DNA of 64,000 nucleotides. Origin: Aeromonas diversa CDC 2478-85. GTDB lineage: Bacteria > Pseudomonadota > Gammaproteobacteria > Enterobacterales > Aeromonadaceae. Of the stretch, positions 38,809 to 48,992 are shown piece by piece. Made by a program: the position numbers and the translations under genes. Within the stretch, counting starts at the first letter, position 1, and every line of letters starts with the position of its first letter. Under the pieces are notes generated by a model. That model was not told where the DNA came from and did no database searches. It saw nothing but the letters and a program-made list of their open reading frames with translations. The DNA is taken from the NCBI RefSeq assembly GCF_000819805.1, contig NZ_CDCE01000037.1, positions 1-64,000 on the forward strand. Direction: 5' to 3'.

Positions 38809-39501
38809 CTATTTGATGCTGTCTATACGAAGTTGTTCTTTATCGAGCCGGACGTGGACCGGTCTCTGAATCAATCCGGCGGGCAGGGCGTCACTCAGCT
38901 GGAAAGTCCCAGCGATGGAGAGCAGCTCTGCCGCCAGCTGCTGGCAGTAGATGCGGGCCTGGGTATTCCCCCGTGCGCCGGCGATGGCGCGGCCACGCAG
39001 CGTGCCATAAATATGGATGCTGTCATCGGCGATGACTTCGGCGCCCGGGCTGACCGAGCCCAGCACCACCAGCGAGGTGCCCGCCGCATAGATCTGCTGG
39101 CCTGAACGCACCGGACCCACATGCACGCGGCTGGGGATCACGGCCGGTGTGGGTTCGGGCTTGGAGGCAACAGGGGCCACCGGCTCCGCGCGCTTCTTAC
39201 CCGAACTCATCACGGCAATCCCGGCGGCCTTGGCGGCGGTCTTCATCGCCTCACTGCGCGCCCCTGTGATACCGACCAGGATAAATTCCTCGGACTCTAC
39301 CAGATCTTTGAGCGCCTCGAAGTCGGGAACTGCATCGAGTTTCTCGACGTTCAGTACCAGAGGTGCACAGTTGAAGAAATGGGGAGCCTGAGCCACCTTG
39401 CTCTCTAGCAAGGCACGGATCTTGTCCTGATTGGCATCGGTGATGTGAAGTACCGAGAGGGTAAAGGTAGCGCCTTTGATTTCATTATCCCGTTCGACCA
39501 T
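38809..39501 (-). CDS. minC: Septum formation inhibitor MinC
   Basis: 230 aa (E. coli 231). The N-terminal FtsZ-inhibiting domain covers about 110 residues. A linker rich in proline and valine (EPVAPVASKPEPTPAVIPSR) follows, then the C-terminal beta-helix that binds MinD (RSGQQIYAAGTSLVVLGSVS, EVIADDSIHIYG, GRAIAGARG). First gene of minCDE; minD starts 18 bases later. Confidence 0.97.
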   Translation of the reverse strand: MVERDNEIKGATFTLSVLHITDANQDKIRALLESKVAQAPHFFNCAPLVLNVEKLDAVPDFEALKDLVESEEFILVGITGARSEAMKTAAKAAGIAVMSSGKKRAEPVAPVASKPEPTPAVIPSRVHVGPVRSGQQIYAAGTSLVVLGSVSPGAEVIADDSIHIYGTLRGRAIAGARGNTQARIYCQQLAAELLSIAGTFQLSDALPAGLIQRPVHVRLDKEQLRIDSIK

Positions 39502-39606
39502 GAATCATCCCCGATCCGCAAGGCAATCCGTTATTGTTATTGACATTCCGATGTTATAGTTTGCCCCCACAAGAGGCAATCAACCGCACGGATTATACCA
39601 AGTTAC

Positions 39607-39894
39607 ATGTTGTGTGCAGTCTATAAAAGTCGCAAAAAAGCCGACACATATCTATTTATCGAGCGTCGTGATGATTTTTCTCGGGTACCGGATGCGCTCA
39701 GACAGACCTTTGGCCCCGGTCAGCTGGTGATGGTGACCAAGCTGGACCCGGCCAAGCCGCTGGGCATCTCGGATGTCGAGAAGGTGATGGCCGCCCTGGT
39801 CGCGCAGGGGTTTTATCTGCAGCTTCCCCCGCCTCTGGAGAATCTGCTTGAGCAGCACAAGGCCTCGCTCAAGGGGCCGGCCGCGCAGTCATGA
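39607..39894 (+). CDS. ycgL: YcgL family protein
   Basis: 95 aa. The YcgL domain is clear: CAVYKSRKKADTYLFIERRD, FSRVPDALRQTFG, LQLPPPLENLLEQHK. It has no known catalytic role. It is divergent from minC, as in E. coli and relatives, with about 105 bases between. Confidence 0.93.
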   Translation: MLCAVYKSRKKADTYLFIERRDDFSRVPDALRQTFGPGQLVMVTKLDPAKPLGISDVEKVMAALVAQGFYLQLPPPLENLLEQHKASLKGPAAQS

Positions 39895-39965
39895 GACGGC
39901 GTGAACCTTGATTTTATACTTGACTGCCGGTATAAAGCTGCCGCTTTGGTCGTGAGTGAGGCAAG

Positions 39966-40403
39966 ATGATGCAAACCCCGTTTTGGCAGGCGAAACGCCT
40001 CGATGAGATGAGTCCCGGCGAGTGGGAATCACTCTGCGACGGTTGCGGCAAGTGCTGTCTCAACAAGCTCATCGACGAAGAAACCGAGGAGTTGGTGTTC
40101 ACCAACGTCGCCTGTAATCTGCTCAACACCAAGAGCTGCCAGTGTTCCGACTATGCCAATCGCTTCACTATTGAGCCCGACTGCCTGCAGATCACGGTGG
40201 ACAAGATAGACGAGTACCATTGGCTCCCCTCCACCTGCGCCTACCGCCTGCTGGCCGAAGGCGAGCCCTTGCCCGAGTGGCATCCCCTGCTGACCGGCAG
40301 CGCCTCTGCCATGCACAGGGCTGGCCAGTCGGTGCGCGGCAAGGTAGTGCACGAAGCCTTCGCCGGTGACTGGGAAGATCACATCATCTTCTGGGCCAGC
40401 TAA
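39966..40403 (+). CDS. ycgN: YcgN family (UPF0260) cysteine-cluster protein
   Basis: 145 aa. The cysteine-rich core [12 protein letters not shown], then [17 protein letters not shown] and PDCLQI, points to a bound metal or iron-sulfur cluster, and belongs to the YkgJ/YcgN cluster-binding group. No enzyme activity is established. A second ATG three bases later is equally usable. It follows ycgL by 71 bases and ends at a strong terminator. Confidence 0.93.
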   Translation: MMQTPFWQAKRLDEMSPGEWESLCDGCGKCCLNKLIDEETEELVFTNVACNLLNTKSCQCSDYANRFTIEPDCLQITVDKIDEYHWLPSTCAYRLLAEGEPLPEWHPLLTGSASAMHRAGQSVRGKVVHEAFAGDWEDHIIFWAS

Positions 40404-40416
40404 GCTTGCCCCATAT

Positions 40417-40446
40417 AAAAAACGGAGCCAGTGGCTCCGTTTTTTA
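40417..40446. terminator. Bidirectional terminator between ycgN and dsbB
   Basis: Six A, CGGAGCC, loop AGT, GGCTCCG, six T. It serves both convergent genes. Confidence 0.95.
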
Positions 40447-40455
40447 TTGTCCGAT

Positions 40456-40977
40456 TCACTGACAGCAGCGTCCTTTGGCCAGGTTGCCCACCGCCACCAC
40501 GATGAAGACCAGCAAGTAGGCGGCGAAGATGCCGACCAGCCACTGAGGCATGGAGAGGGTCAGAAACTGCCAGGTGATCTCGGAGCAGTCACCGCTGGGC
40601 ATAAAGAGCCAGGGGATCCATTGGTCGAGCGGCATCCAGCTTGGGAAGTCCGCATAGGGGCTGCAGACGTTGAAAGGCGAGGGGTTGACCTGATAATCCA
40701 CGTGGCGCAGGGCCAACTGCAGGCCGTGGAAGGCGCTGTAGCCCCACAGCATCATGGCACTCCAACGCAGCCACGGGCGCTTGGGGTTGAGCGTGCCGAT
40801 CAGGCCGGCGGCGACGACGCCGAGTACAGTAATGCGCTCATAGATGCACATGACGCAGGGGTGCAGCCCGAGCACATGCTGAAAGAAAAGCGCGCAGAGT
40901 TCGAGAGAGAGTGCCGTGCCGGCCAAGAGGGCCCAGGGCCAGCGTTTGGCCGCCAGTGAGCGTAAAAATTCAACCAT
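40456..40977 (-). CDS. dsbB: Disulfide bond formation protein DsbB
   Basis: 173 aa (E. coli 176) with four membrane segments. It reoxidises DsbA with quinone. The first cysteine pair is in LHPCVMCIYER; the second pair is in VCSPYADF and SGDCSEITWQ. The ATG has AGGTGG seven bases upstream; a start nine bases earlier is less likely. The C terminus ends with two adjacent cysteines (GRCCQ), which is unusual but outside the catalytic loops. Beside nhaB, as in E. coli. Confidence 0.96.
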   Translation of the reverse strand: MVEFLRSLAAKRWPWALLAGTALSLELCALFFQHVLGLHPCVMCIYERITVLGVVAAGLIGTLNPKRPWLRWSAMMLWGYSAFHGLQLALRHVDYQVNPSPFNVCSPYADFPSWMPLDQWIPWLFMPSGDCSEITWQFLTLSMPQWLVGIFAAYLLVFIVVAVGNLAKGRCCQ

Positions 40978-41031
40978 AAGAACCACCTGAGAGGGAGTCG
41001 AGGGGGCATTAGAGCAGAGCAGACCGGGAAA

Positions 41032-41053
41032 GAAAAGGGGCCTAAGGCCCCTT
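41032..41053 (-). terminator. Terminator after nhaB
   Basis: On the minus strand AAGGGGCC, loop TTA, GGCCCCTT, then TTCTTTCC. It lies between the nhaB stop and dsbB, so dsbB may have its own promoter. Confidence 0.8.
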
Positions 41054-41058
41054 GATGA

Positions 41059-42639
41059 TCAGTGTCCGGTCGCGGCGCCGACCGCGCTGGCGGCATGGTG
41101 ACTCAGCCATCCCCAGTCATAGAACTGCTGGGTCATCCCCGGCAACACCCACTCGATACAGAGGAAGCCAACCCCCGCCAGTACCAGCGTATAGGGGAAG
41201 GCCATCCAGACCATGCGGCCATAGGAGAGGCGCAGCAGCGGGGCCAGGGTGGAGGTGAGCAGGAACAGGAAGGCGGCCTGCCCGTTCGGGGTGGCCACCG
41301 ACGGCAGGTTGGTACCCGTGTTGATGGCCACCGCCAACAGATCGAAGTGATCCCGTGTGATGGCCTGGTTCATCAGGGCGGTCTTGACCTCGTTGATGTA
41401 GACGGTGCCGACGAAGACATTGTCACTGACCATGGAGAGTACCCCATTGGCCAGGTAGAAGAGGGCCAGTTGGTTCTCTGGGTCGGCGGCCAACACCAGC
41501 TCGATCACCGGACGGAACAGCTGCTGATCGATGATCACTGCCACCACAGAGAAGAACACGGCCAGCAGGGCGGTAAAGGGCAGCGCCTCCTGGAAGGCCT
41601 TACCGATGGCGTGCTCGTCCGTGACGCCGGTCAGGGAGGTCGCCAGCACGATGACGGAGAGACCGATAAGACCGACGGCCGCCAGGTGCAGTGCTAGGCC
41701 AATCACCAGCCAGATGGCGATAAGCGATTGAGCCAGCAGCTTGAGCTGATCGTGGCGCGTGCGACGGGCATCTTCATGCGCATCGTAATCGAGCATGATC
41801 TGACGCACACGCTCGGGCAGTTTGGCGCCGTAGCCAAACCAGCCCATCTTCTCGACCAGCAGGCAGGTCAGCAGGCCGCAGATGAAAACGGGCACGCTCA
41901 CCGGTGCCATGCGAATGGCAAATTCGGCAAATTGCCAACCGGCCTGCTCACCGATGATCAGGTTTTGCGGCTCACCCACCAGGGTGCAGACGCCACCCAG
42001 TGCGGTCCCGATGGCGGCATGCATCATCAGGCTGCGCAGGAAAGCGCGGAACCCTTCGAGATCATCGTTGCTGATCTCATTGAGGCCGCTGTCATCCTGA
42101 TGATCGTGCTCGTGATGGAATCCCTTGCCCGAGGCCACCTTGTGGTAGATGGCGTAGAAGCCGGTGGCGACGCTTATCACCACGGCGATGACCGTCAGGG
42201 CATCGAGGAAGGCGGAGAGAAAGGCAGCCACCAGACAGAATGCCATGGAGAGGGCACTCTTGGAGCGAATGCGGATCAGCAGCTTGGTAAAGACGAAGAG
42301 CAGCAGGCTCTTCATGAAGTAGATCCCCGCGACCATGAAGACCAGCAGCAGCAAGACCTCCATGTTGGCGGCCAGCTCATGCTTGACCTGAGAGGGTGTC
42401 GTCATGCCGATGGCCACTGCCTCGATGGCGAGCAGGCCCCCGGGTTGCAGCGGATAGCACTTGAGTGCCATGGCAAGGGTGAAGATAAACTCCACGACCA
42501 GTAACCAGCCGGCGACGAAGGGATCGATATAGAAGACGATCGGGTTGATGAGGAGAAAGGTCAGGATGGCGGCCTTGTACCAGTTAGGCGCATGCCCCAA
42601 AAAATTTTGTGCCAGGGCACGTCCGAAGCTTACCTGCAT
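41059..42639 (-). CDS. nhaB: Sodium/proton antiporter NhaB
   Basis: 526 aa (E. coli 513), about 12 membrane segments. It expels sodium in exchange for protons. Family marks are [79 protein letters not shown] and [15 protein letters not shown], with [20 protein letters not shown] near the end. A loop near residues 160-185 is rich in histidine and aspartate ([11 protein letters not shown]). Confidence 0.97.
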   Translation of the reverse strand: MQVSFGRALAQNFLGHAPNWYKAAILTFLLINPIVFYIDPFVAGWLLVVEFIFTLAMALKCYPLQPGGLLAIEAVAIGMTTPSQVKHELAANMEVLLLLVFMVAGIYFMKSLLLFVFTKLLIRIRSKSALSMAFCLVAAFLSAFLDALTVIAVVISVATGFYAIYHKVASGKGFHHEHDHQDDSGLNEISNDDLEGFRAFLRSLMMHAAIGTALGGVCTLVGEPQNLIIGEQAGWQFAEFAIRMAPVSVPVFICGLLTCLLVEKMGWFGYGAKLPERVRQIMLDYDAHEDARRTRHDQLKLLAQSLIAIWLVIGLALHLAAVGLIGLSVIVLATSLTGVTDEHAIGKAFQEALPFTALLAVFFSVVAVIIDQQLFRPVIELVLAADPENQLALFYLANGVLSMVSDNVFVGTVYINEVKTALMNQAITRDHFDLLAVAINTGTNLPSVATPNGQAAFLFLLTSTLAPLLRLSYGRMVWMAFPYTLVLAGVGFLCIEWVLPGMTQQFYDWGWLSHHAASAVGAATGH

Positions 42640-42856
42640 AGTGTTCTCTCTGGTTGGAAAACGTCCGTAATATTACCCGCATGCACCATGCAGTACGGGA
42701 GAGGGGGGTGATAGTTTCCTAGTTTGGATGAGGTCCCCATGATATTAATCAATAATTTGTTGGATGACATTTAGGCGAACGTTTGCTTTGGGAATCAATT
42801 GAAGATTAGGGGGTGAAAAAAAATGACAAAGGGCTGCACAGAGGACTGACCTTTTG

Positions 42857-42885
42857 TTGGCCCTAGTCGTGGCCTTTGCTATCAT
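42857..42885 (+). promoter_or_regulatory. Probable fadR promoter
   Basis: TTGGCC, 17-base spacer, TATCAT, about 42 bases before the fadR start. The rest of the 287-base nhaB-fadR gap is AT-rich and holds no gene I can see. Confidence 0.5.
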
Positions 42886-42926
42886 TCGTGGGCCTTTAAC
42901 ATCGTCATTACTTATAGAGCCCGTTC

Positions 42927-43640
42927 ATGGTCATAAAAGCGCAGAGCCCGGCTGGGTTTGCCGAAGAGTACATCATCGAATCCATCTGGAATAATCGCTT
43001 TCCACCTGGCTCCATCCTGCCCGCCGAGCGTGAGCTTTCCGAACTCATCGGCGTGACCCGTACCACCTTGCGTGAAGTGTTGCAGCGTCTTGCCCGTGAT
43101 GGCTGGCTGACTATTCAGCATGGCAAGCCGACCAAGGTGAACAACTTCTGGGAGACCTCGGGTCTCAACATTCTCGAGACACTGGCTCGCCTGGATCAGG
43201 ACAAGGTGCCCGATCTGGTGGCTCAGCTGCTCTCGGCCCGCACCAACATCAGTACCATCTTCATTCGTGGTGCCATCCGTAACAACCCGGAGCGAGCGGC
43301 AGAGATCCTGCGTTCAGCTGCCTCGGTTGACGACAGCGCCGATGCCTATGCCGATTTCGATTACCGGATGCTGCATCAGCTCTCTTTCGCCTCGGGTAAC
43401 CCCATCTATGCCCTGATCCTCAACGGCTTCAAGGGCCTGTATGCCAGAGTCGGTCGTTACTACTTCTCCGACAAACAGGCTCGTCAGAGCGCCGCTGACT
43501 ATTATCAGGCGCTGTTGAAGCTGGCCGATAGCAAGGATTACGAGTCGGTCTTCCAGGCGGTACGCCTCTATGGCGTTGAGTCCGGTAAGCATTGGGCAAG
43601 GCTGCGTGAACACATGCCGAGCAATTTCTGCGATCAGTGA
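42927..43640 (+). CDS. fadR: Fatty acid metabolism regulator FadR
   Basis: 237 aa (E. coli 239), GntR family. The winged-helix DNA-binding half shows [51 protein letters not shown] and [10 protein letters not shown]; the C-terminal acyl-CoA-binding half follows. It represses fatty-acid degradation and activates fabA/fabB; long-chain acyl-CoA releases it. It lacks the large insertion found in Vibrio FadR. Divergent from nhaB, as in E. coli. Confidence 0.97.
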   Translation: MVIKAQSPAGFAEEYIIESIWNNRFPPGSILPAERELSELIGVTRTTLREVLQRLARDGWLTIQHGKPTKVNNFWETSGLNILETLARLDQDKVPDLVAQLLSARTNISTIFIRGAIRNNPERAAEILRSAASVDDSADAYADFDYRMLHQLSFASGNPIYALILNGFKGLYARVGRYYFSDKQARQSAADYYQALLKLADSKDYESVFQAVRLYGVESGKHWARLREHMPSNFCDQ

Positions 43641-43653
43641 TGATACCAGATTG

Positions 43654-43681
43654 AAAAAGCGCGCCTCTCGGCGCGCTTTTT
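43654..43681. terminator. Bidirectional terminator between fadR and spoVR
   Basis: Five A, GCGCGCC, loop TCTC, GGCGCGC, five T, between convergent stops. Confidence 0.95.
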
Positions 43682-43688
43682 GTTTGTC

Positions 43689-45209
43689 TCAAGTGAGTTT
43701 CTTGTCGGGACAGCGGGCGATGATCTCGGGGCTGAGCTCGCCATTGTCTTGCTCCAGCACCACATCAAACCCCCACAGGGTGTGAAGGTGACGCAGCACC
43801 TCGTGGCGTGAGTCGCCAAGGGGGATACGGTTGTGGGGCACATAGCGCAGGGTCAGGGAACGATCCCCTTTCACCGCCACATTGTAGACCTGAATGTTGG
43901 GCTCGAGGTTGCTCAGGTTGTACTGGGCCGACAGTGTGCTGCGCAGCTTGCGGTAGCCCTCCTCGTTGTGGATGGCGGAGACCTTGAGGTAGTTCTTCAT
44001 GTCGTCGTCATCAATGGAGAAGAGCTTGAGGTCACGCATCACCTTGGGGCTCAGAAATTGACTGATAAAGCTCTCGTCCTTGAAGTTCTGCATCGCGAAA
44101 TGCAGGGTCTCCACCCAGTCGGTGCCGGCGTAGTCGGGGAACCAGTACCTGTCTTCTTCGGTCGGATGCTCGCAGACTCGGCGCAGGTCCGTAAACATGG
44201 CAAAGCCGAGGGCATAGGGATTGATCCCCGAGTAGTAGCGGCTGTTGTAGGGGGGCTGATAGATGACGTTGGTGTGGCTGTGCAGCACTTCCATCATGAA
44301 GCGATCGCTCAGCTTCCCCTCGTCATAGAGGTGATTGAGGATGGTGTAGTGCCAGAAGGTGGCCCACCCCTCGTTCATCACCTGGGTCTGCTTCTGGGGA
44401 TAGAAGTACTGGCTTATCTTGCGCACAATGCGCACCACCTCCCGCTGCCAGGGCTCGAGCAGGGGGGCATTCTTCTCGATGAAGTAGAGGATGTTCTCCT
44501 GAGGCTCGGGTGGGTAGCGGCGCTCGGCCGCCCCTTCACTGCGCGCCTGCTTGGGGAGGGTACGCCACAACTCGTTCACCTGGGTCTGCAGGTAGTCTTC
44601 GCGCGCCTTCTGGCGCCGTTTCTCCTCGGCCAGGGAGAGTTTCTGGGGGCGCTTGTAGCGATCCACACCGAAGTTCATCAGGGCGTGGCAGGCGTCGAGC
44701 AGGGTCTCGACGGCCTCGATACCGTGCTTCTCCTCACATTCGCTGATGTATTTCTTGGCAAACAGCAGGTAGTCGATGATGGAAGAGGCGTCGGTCCAGG
44801 TCTTGAACAGGTAGTTGTTCTTGAAAAAGGAGTTATGGCCGTAGCAGGCGTGGGCCATCACCAATGCCTGCATCGGCATTGTGTTCTCCTCCATCAGGTA
44901 GGCGATGCAGGGGTCGGAGTTGATGACGATCTCGTAGGCCAGCCCCATCTGGCCACGTTTGTAGTTACGCTCGGTCTGGATGAAGTGTTTGCCATAGGAC
45001 CAGTGGTGGTAGCCAATCGGCATGCCGACGCTGGAGTAGGCGTCCATCATCTGCTCGGCGGTGATCACCTCAATCTGGTTGGGGTAAGTATCCAGCTTGT
45101 AGTGAGTGGCGACCCTCGCTATCTCCTTGTGGTAGATCTCCAGCAGATCGAAGTTCCAGTCCGGCCCGTCGTCGAGCGGGGTATGTTTCTTGAAGGCTGT
45201 CTCACTCAT
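43689..45209 (-). CDS. ycgB: SpoVR family protein (YcgB)
   Basis: 506 aa (E. coli YcgB 510). Seen are the N-terminal DGPDWNFDLLEIYHKEIA, GMPIGYHHWSYGKHF, NEGWATFWHYTILNHLYDEG, and INPYALGFAMFTDLRR. Despite the sporulation name this family occurs in non-sporulating bacteria. In E. coli it belongs to the RpoS-controlled stationary-phase set. The biochemical role is not established. Last gene of the prkA-yeaH-spoVR unit. Confidence 0.95.
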   Translation of the reverse strand: MSETAFKKHTPLDDGPDWNFDLLEIYHKEIARVATHYKLDTYPNQIEVITAEQMMDAYSSVGMPIGYHHWSYGKHFIQTERNYKRGQMGLAYEIVINSDPCIAYLMEENTMPMQALVMAHACYGHNSFFKNNYLFKTWTDASSIIDYLLFAKKYISECEEKHGIEAVETLLDACHALMNFGVDRYKRPQKLSLAEEKRRQKAREDYLQTQVNELWRTLPKQARSEGAAERRYPPEPQENILYFIEKNAPLLEPWQREVVRIVRKISQYFYPQKQTQVMNEGWATFWHYTILNHLYDEGKLSDRFMMEVLHSHTNVIYQPPYNSRYYSGINPYALGFAMFTDLRRVCEHPTEEDRYWFPDYAGTDWVETLHFAMQNFKDESFISQFLSPKVMRDLKLFSIDDDDMKNYLKVSAIHNEEGYRKLRSTLSAQYNLSNLEPNIQVYNVAVKGDRSLTLRYVPHNRIPLGDSRHEVLRHLHTLWGFDVVLEQDNGELSPEIIARCPDKKLT

Positions 45210-45220
45210 AACGCATCCCC

Positions 45221-46492
45221 TCAGGCGGCTTGTTTCTTGAACAGCTCCCGGAATACCGGGTAGATATCCTCCAGCTTGCGGATATGCTCCATGGCAAAGT
45301 TGGGGAACTGGCTGGCCACCGATTCGTATTCATGCCACAGAGTCTGGTGGGCTCGCGTGGTGATCTCGATGTAGGAGTAGTAGCGAACCCTTGGCATGAT
45401 CTCCTTGAGAAGCAGCTCCTTGCAAAGGGGGGAGTCATCGGCCCAGTTATCCCCATCTGAGGCCTGAGCGGCATAGATATTCCACTGGCTGGCCGGATAA
45501 CGCTCGCTGACGATTTCGCTCATCATCTTGAGTGCACTCGAGACGATGGTGCCGCCGGTCTCCTGGGAGTAGAAGAACTCGTGTTCGTCCACCTCCTTGG
45601 CCTGGGTGTGGTGGCGGATGTAGACCACCTCCACGTTCTTGTAGGTACGGGTCAAGAAGAGGTAGAGCAGGATATAGAAGCGCTTGGCCATGTCCTTGGT
45701 GGCCTGATCCATGGAGCCCGAGACATCCATCAGGCAGAACATCACCGCCTGGCTGGAGGGAACGGGTCGTTTCACGAAGTTGTTGAACTTCAGATCGAAG
45801 GTGTCGATGAAGGGCACGGCCTCGATCTTCTTGCGTAGCTCCCGGATCTCCCGCTCTATCTGGGCAATCTCGGCGTGATGCTCGTTGGGATCTTGCATCA
45901 GCAGGGCGAGCCGCTCTTCCAGCTCGCGGACTCGGCGTTTCTTGCCCGCCTGCAGGGCCACCCGACGGGCCAGGGAGTTTTGCAGGGAGCGTACCACGTT
46001 GATGTTGGTCGGTACGCCGTTTGAGGTGTAGCCGGCACGGTAGGTTTTCACCTCCATCAGTTGGTTGAGTTGGGTCTTTTGCAAGTTGGGCAGCTCGAGA
46101 TCCTCGAACAACAGATCGAGATACTCGTCCTTGGATACCTGGAAGACGAAGTCGTCGGCCCCGTCTCCCTGGTTGGAGGCTTGGCCTTCGCCGCTACCCC
46201 CCCCGCTGCCGCCCCCCTGGGGACGATCGATCTTGTCCCCGGCCACGAATTGATCGTTGCCGGGGTGCACCATCTCCCGTTTGCCACCGCGCCCCTGATG
46301 GAAATGGGGCTCGGTGATGTCGCGGGTCGGGATGCTAATGCTCTCGCCCTTGTCCACATCCTGGATGCTGCGTTTGGCCACAGCATCGGAGACCGCTTGT
46401 TTTATCTGTTTTTTGTAACGGCGAATGAAGCGCTGCCGATTGACAGCGCTCTTGTTCTTACCGTTCAGTCTGCGATCGATGAAATGCGCCAT
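45221..46492 (-). CDS. yeaH: YeaH/YhbH family protein with vWA-like MIDAS domain
   Basis: 423 aa (E. coli YeaH 427). The N-terminal part is basic and glycine-rich ([10 protein letters not shown] linker). A coiled region ([31 protein letters not shown]) leads to a von Willebrand A-like fold with [15 protein letters not shown] (MIDAS DxSxS) and [16 protein letters not shown]. It is partner of the kinase YeaG in many genomes; in E. coli the pair acts in nitrogen and stationary-phase stress. 22 bases after prkA, 11 bases before spoVR. Confidence 0.95.
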   Translation of the reverse strand: MAHFIDRRLNGKNKSAVNRQRFIRRYKKQIKQAVSDAVAKRSIQDVDKGESISIPTRDITEPHFHQGRGGKREMVHPGNDQFVAGDKIDRPQGGGSGGGSGEGQASNQGDGADDFVFQVSKDEYLDLLFEDLELPNLQKTQLNQLMEVKTYRAGYTSNGVPTNINVVRSLQNSLARRVALQAGKKRRVRELEERLALLMQDPNEHHAEIAQIEREIRELRKKIEAVPFIDTFDLKFNNFVKRPVPSSQAVMFCLMDVSGSMDQATKDMAKRFYILLYLFLTRTYKNVEVVYIRHHTQAKEVDEHEFFYSQETGGTIVSSALKMMSEIVSERYPASQWNIYAAQASDGDNWADDSPLCKELLLKEIMPRVRYYSYIEITTRAHQTLWHEYESVASQFPNFAMEHIRKLEDIYPVFRELFKKQAA

Positions 46493-46514
46493 ATTCCCCC
46501 CTTGGCCATCAGGC

Positions 46515-48437
46515 TCAGGATGACTTACGCACCCTCAAGTACCACTCAGAGAGCAGGCGCACCTGTTTGCGGGTATACCCTTTCTCCATCATCCGCGCGA
46601 CAAAGTTGTCGTGTTTCTTCTGCTCCTCGGCCGAGGTCTTGCTGTTGAACGAGATGACCGGCAACAGCTCTTCGGTGTTGGAGAACATCTTCTTCTCGAT
46701 CACGGTGCGCAGCTTCTCGTAACTGGTCCACGTCGGGTTGCGGCCGGCGTTGTTGGCGCGGGCGCGCAGCACGAAGTTGACTATCTCGTTACGAAAATCC
46801 TTCGGGTTGCTGATCCCGGCCGGTTTTTCGATCTTCTCCAGCTCACTGTTCAGGGCCGAGCGGTCAAACAGCTGGCCGGTTTCCGGATCGCGGTACTCCT
46901 GGTCCTGGATCCAGAAGTCGGCGTAGGTGACGTAGCGATCGAAGATGTTTTGCCCGTATTCCGAGTAGGATTCCAGATAAGCAGTCTGGATCTCCTTGCC
47001 GATAAACTCCACGTAGCGGGGAATGAGGTACCCCTTGATGAACTCCAGATAGCGGTCGTGCAACTCTTGGGGGAACTGCTCGCGCTCTATCTGCTGCTCA
47101 AGCACATAGAAGAGATGAACCGGATTCGCCGCCACCTCGGAGTGATCGAAGTTGAACACCCGCGAGAGGATCTTGAACGCGAAACGGGTGGAGAGGCCAT
47201 TCATCCCTTCATCGACCCCGGCGTAGTCACGGTACTCCTGATGGCTCTTGGCCTTGGGATCGGTATCTTTGAGGCTTTCACCGTCATAGACCCGCATCTT
47301 GGAGTAGAGGCTGGAGTTTTCCGGCTCCTTGAGGCGCGAGAGCACCGAGAACTGGCCGAGCAGCTCGAGGGTGCCGGGGGCACACTTGGCTTCGGTCAGC
47401 TGGCTGTTTTGCAGCAGCTTCTCGTAGATCTTCACCTCTTCCGAGACCCGCAGGCAGTAAGGCACCTTGACGATATAGACCCGGTCGAGGAAGGCCTCGT
47501 TGTTTTTGTTGTTCTTGAACTGTTGCCATTCAGACTCGTTGGAGTGGGCAAGGATGATCCCCTCAAACGGAAGGGCAGAGATCCCTTCGGTACCGTTGTA
47601 GTTCCCCTCCTGAGTGGCTGTCAGCAGCGGGTGGAGCACCTTGATGGGCGCCTTGAACATCTCAACGAACTCCATCATCCCCTGGTTGGCTTTGCACAGG
47701 GCGCCTGAGTAGGAGTAGGCATCGGCGTCATCCTGGGCATAGTGCTCCAGCATGCGGATATCCACCTTGCCGACGAGAGAAGAGATGTCCTGATTGTTCT
47801 CATCGCCCGGCTCGGTCTTGGCGATGGCAATCTGATCGAGGATGGAGGGGTTGACCTTCTCCACCCGGAACTTGGTGATGTCGCCGCCAAACTCGTGCAG
47901 CCGTTTGGCGACCCAGGGCGACATGATCGGGCGCAGATAGCGGCGTGGGATGCCATATTCGCGCTCAAGTAGCTCACCGTCTTCTTCCATGTCAAACAGG
48001 CAGAAGGGGTGATCGTTAACCGGCGAGCCCTTGATGCGATAGATGGGGACCTTTTGCATCAAGGATTTGAGCTTCTCGGCCAGCGATGACTTGCCGCCCC
48101 CGACCGGACCCAGCAGATAGAGGATCTGCTTGCGCTCCTCGAGTCCCTGGGCGGCATGCTTGAGGTAGGAGACGATCTGCTCGATCGCCTCTTCCATACC
48201 GTAGAAATCCTTGAACGCGGGATAACGCGAGACCACCCTGTTCGAGAAGATGCGGCTCAGGCGTGGATTGGTCGAGGTGTCCACCATCTCCGGCTCACCG
48301 ATGGCGGCCAGCAGTCGTTCGGCGGCAGAGGCGTAGCAGTTGCTATCTTGCTTACACATCTCCAGGAACTCCTGGATGGTGTACTCCTCTTCCCTGGCTT
48401 TCTCGTAGCGCTGTTGATAATGCTCGAAGATGCCCAT
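46515..48437 (-). CDS. yeaG: PrkA-type serine protein kinase / AAA protein (YeaG)
   Basis: 640 aa (E. coli YeaG 644). The AAA-like N-terminal PrkA domain has [20 protein letters not shown] (Walker A, residues near 110). The C-terminal PrkA kinase-like domain spans roughly 400-630. The ATG is preceded by GGGGG eight bases upstream. First gene of a three-gene operon with yeaH and ycgB; in E. coli this set depends on RpoS. No clear promoter could be fixed, though TATAGG-like sequence lies about 70 bases upstream on the minus strand. Confidence 0.96.
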   Translation of the reverse strand: MGIFEHYQQRYEKAREEEYTIQEFLEMCKQDSNCYASAAERLLAAIGEPEMVDTSTNPRLSRIFSNRVVSRYPAFKDFYGMEEAIEQIVSYLKHAAQGLEERKQILYLLGPVGGGKSSLAEKLKSLMQKVPIYRIKGSPVNDHPFCLFDMEEDGELLEREYGIPRRYLRPIMSPWVAKRLHEFGGDITKFRVEKVNPSILDQIAIAKTEPGDENNQDISSLVGKVDIRMLEHYAQDDADAYSYSGALCKANQGMMEFVEMFKAPIKVLHPLLTATQEGNYNGTEGISALPFEGIILAHSNESEWQQFKNNKNNEAFLDRVYIVKVPYCLRVSEEVKIYEKLLQNSQLTEAKCAPGTLELLGQFSVLSRLKEPENSSLYSKMRVYDGESLKDTDPKAKSHQEYRDYAGVDEGMNGLSTRFAFKILSRVFNFDHSEVAANPVHLFYVLEQQIEREQFPQELHDRYLEFIKGYLIPRYVEFIGKEIQTAYLESYSEYGQNIFDRYVTYADFWIQDQEYRDPETGQLFDRSALNSELEKIEKPAGISNPKDFRNEIVNFVLRARANNAGRNPTWTSYEKLRTVIEKKMFSNTEELLPVISFNSKTSAEEQKKHDNFVARMMEKGYTRKQVRLLSEWYLRVRKSS

Positions 48438-48775
48438 AACGTTATACCCCCGTAATAGATAGTCGCTTACCCTAAAAAGGCGCGTCGCTGCGGCAACATG
48501 CTCCTATAAGTTAAGCCTACTCGTTGTCTCATCGCGTATTGAAAGCAGTGCAAACTATTTCCTGCCCTTACCCCGATGCACTTCCTCCTGTCCGGCAGCC
48601 TGCATTTCGATGCGGACTCTATGTTACTGAGTGTTAAATTATTTTTGCCACGTCACTCAATCCTTTGTCAAAGACATAACAGATAAATCTTTTGGCTGCC
48701 AATGGAGTCCTGGTCTTGATGAGGCACTTTTTGGTGCCCTATGGCGAGAGTGGAGCATTAGCTCTAATTTTTACA

Positions 48776-48927
48776 TTGACGCAACATTGTGGGGTGGCTA
48801 GATTGGACTGGTACCTCGCCGTTTGGTCTGCCTTTTCCCATAGGGCAATCCGGCATAGCGGGTGCAAAGCTCTGTTTAAGCACGTTTCCGTTGGCTTGGC
48901 CCTCGCATCGCGAGGGCCTTATTTTTT
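48776..48927 (+). ncRNA. Candidate small RNA or terminated leader upstream of Sel1 gene
   Basis: TTGACG at 48776, 17-base spacer, TAGATT at 48799 form a good sigma-70 promoter, giving a start near 48811. About 115 bases on, GGCCCTCG, a C-ATC-G tip, CGAGGGCC, then TTATTTTTT make a strong intrinsic terminator. Between them two further hairpins can fold: AGGGC with GCTCT at 48842-48873, and AAGCACG with CGTTGGCTT near 48878-48896. The first resembles half of a cyclic-di-GMP-I riboswitch (AGGGCAA...GCAAAGC) but the second half is missing. It could be a free sRNA or a leader controlling the Sel1 gene 65 bases later. Confidence 0.55.
48898..48927 (+). terminator. Strong intrinsic terminator upstream of Sel1 gene
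   Basis: GGCCCTCG and CGAGGGCC around a five-base tip, followed by TTATTTTTT. No protein gene on the plus strand ends here. Confidence 0.85.
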
Positions 48928-48992
48928 CTTGCCCGTCATTTACTTCGTTGTTACAACTTTTGTGATGTGAGTCACAAGTAAAGGGGCGGGTG

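Larger units (their letters stand above)
48438..48992. other. 555-base stretch without a convincing protein gene
   Basis: It holds the prkA upstream region on the left. A GGCAC/GTGCC hairpin (48723-48738) and a GAGC/GCTC hairpin followed by TAATTTTT (about 48752-48770) lie in the middle. A promoter-to-terminator unit (listed separately) lies on the right, and the ribosome site of the Sel1 gene at the end. The only longer open frame (48692-48970) covers these elements, has no good ribosome site and no recognisable domain. Confidence 0.6.

Noticed and set aside
48842-48873. Full cyclic-di-GMP-I riboswitch
   Set aside because: Only the first arm resembles the consensus; the second arm with GGTAGC-type tetraloop receptor is missing, so it is reported as a candidate RNA only.
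48692-48970. Plus-strand 92-codon frame upstream of the Sel1 gene
   Set aside because: It runs through a promoter and a strong terminator, lacks a good ribosome site, and shows no domain.
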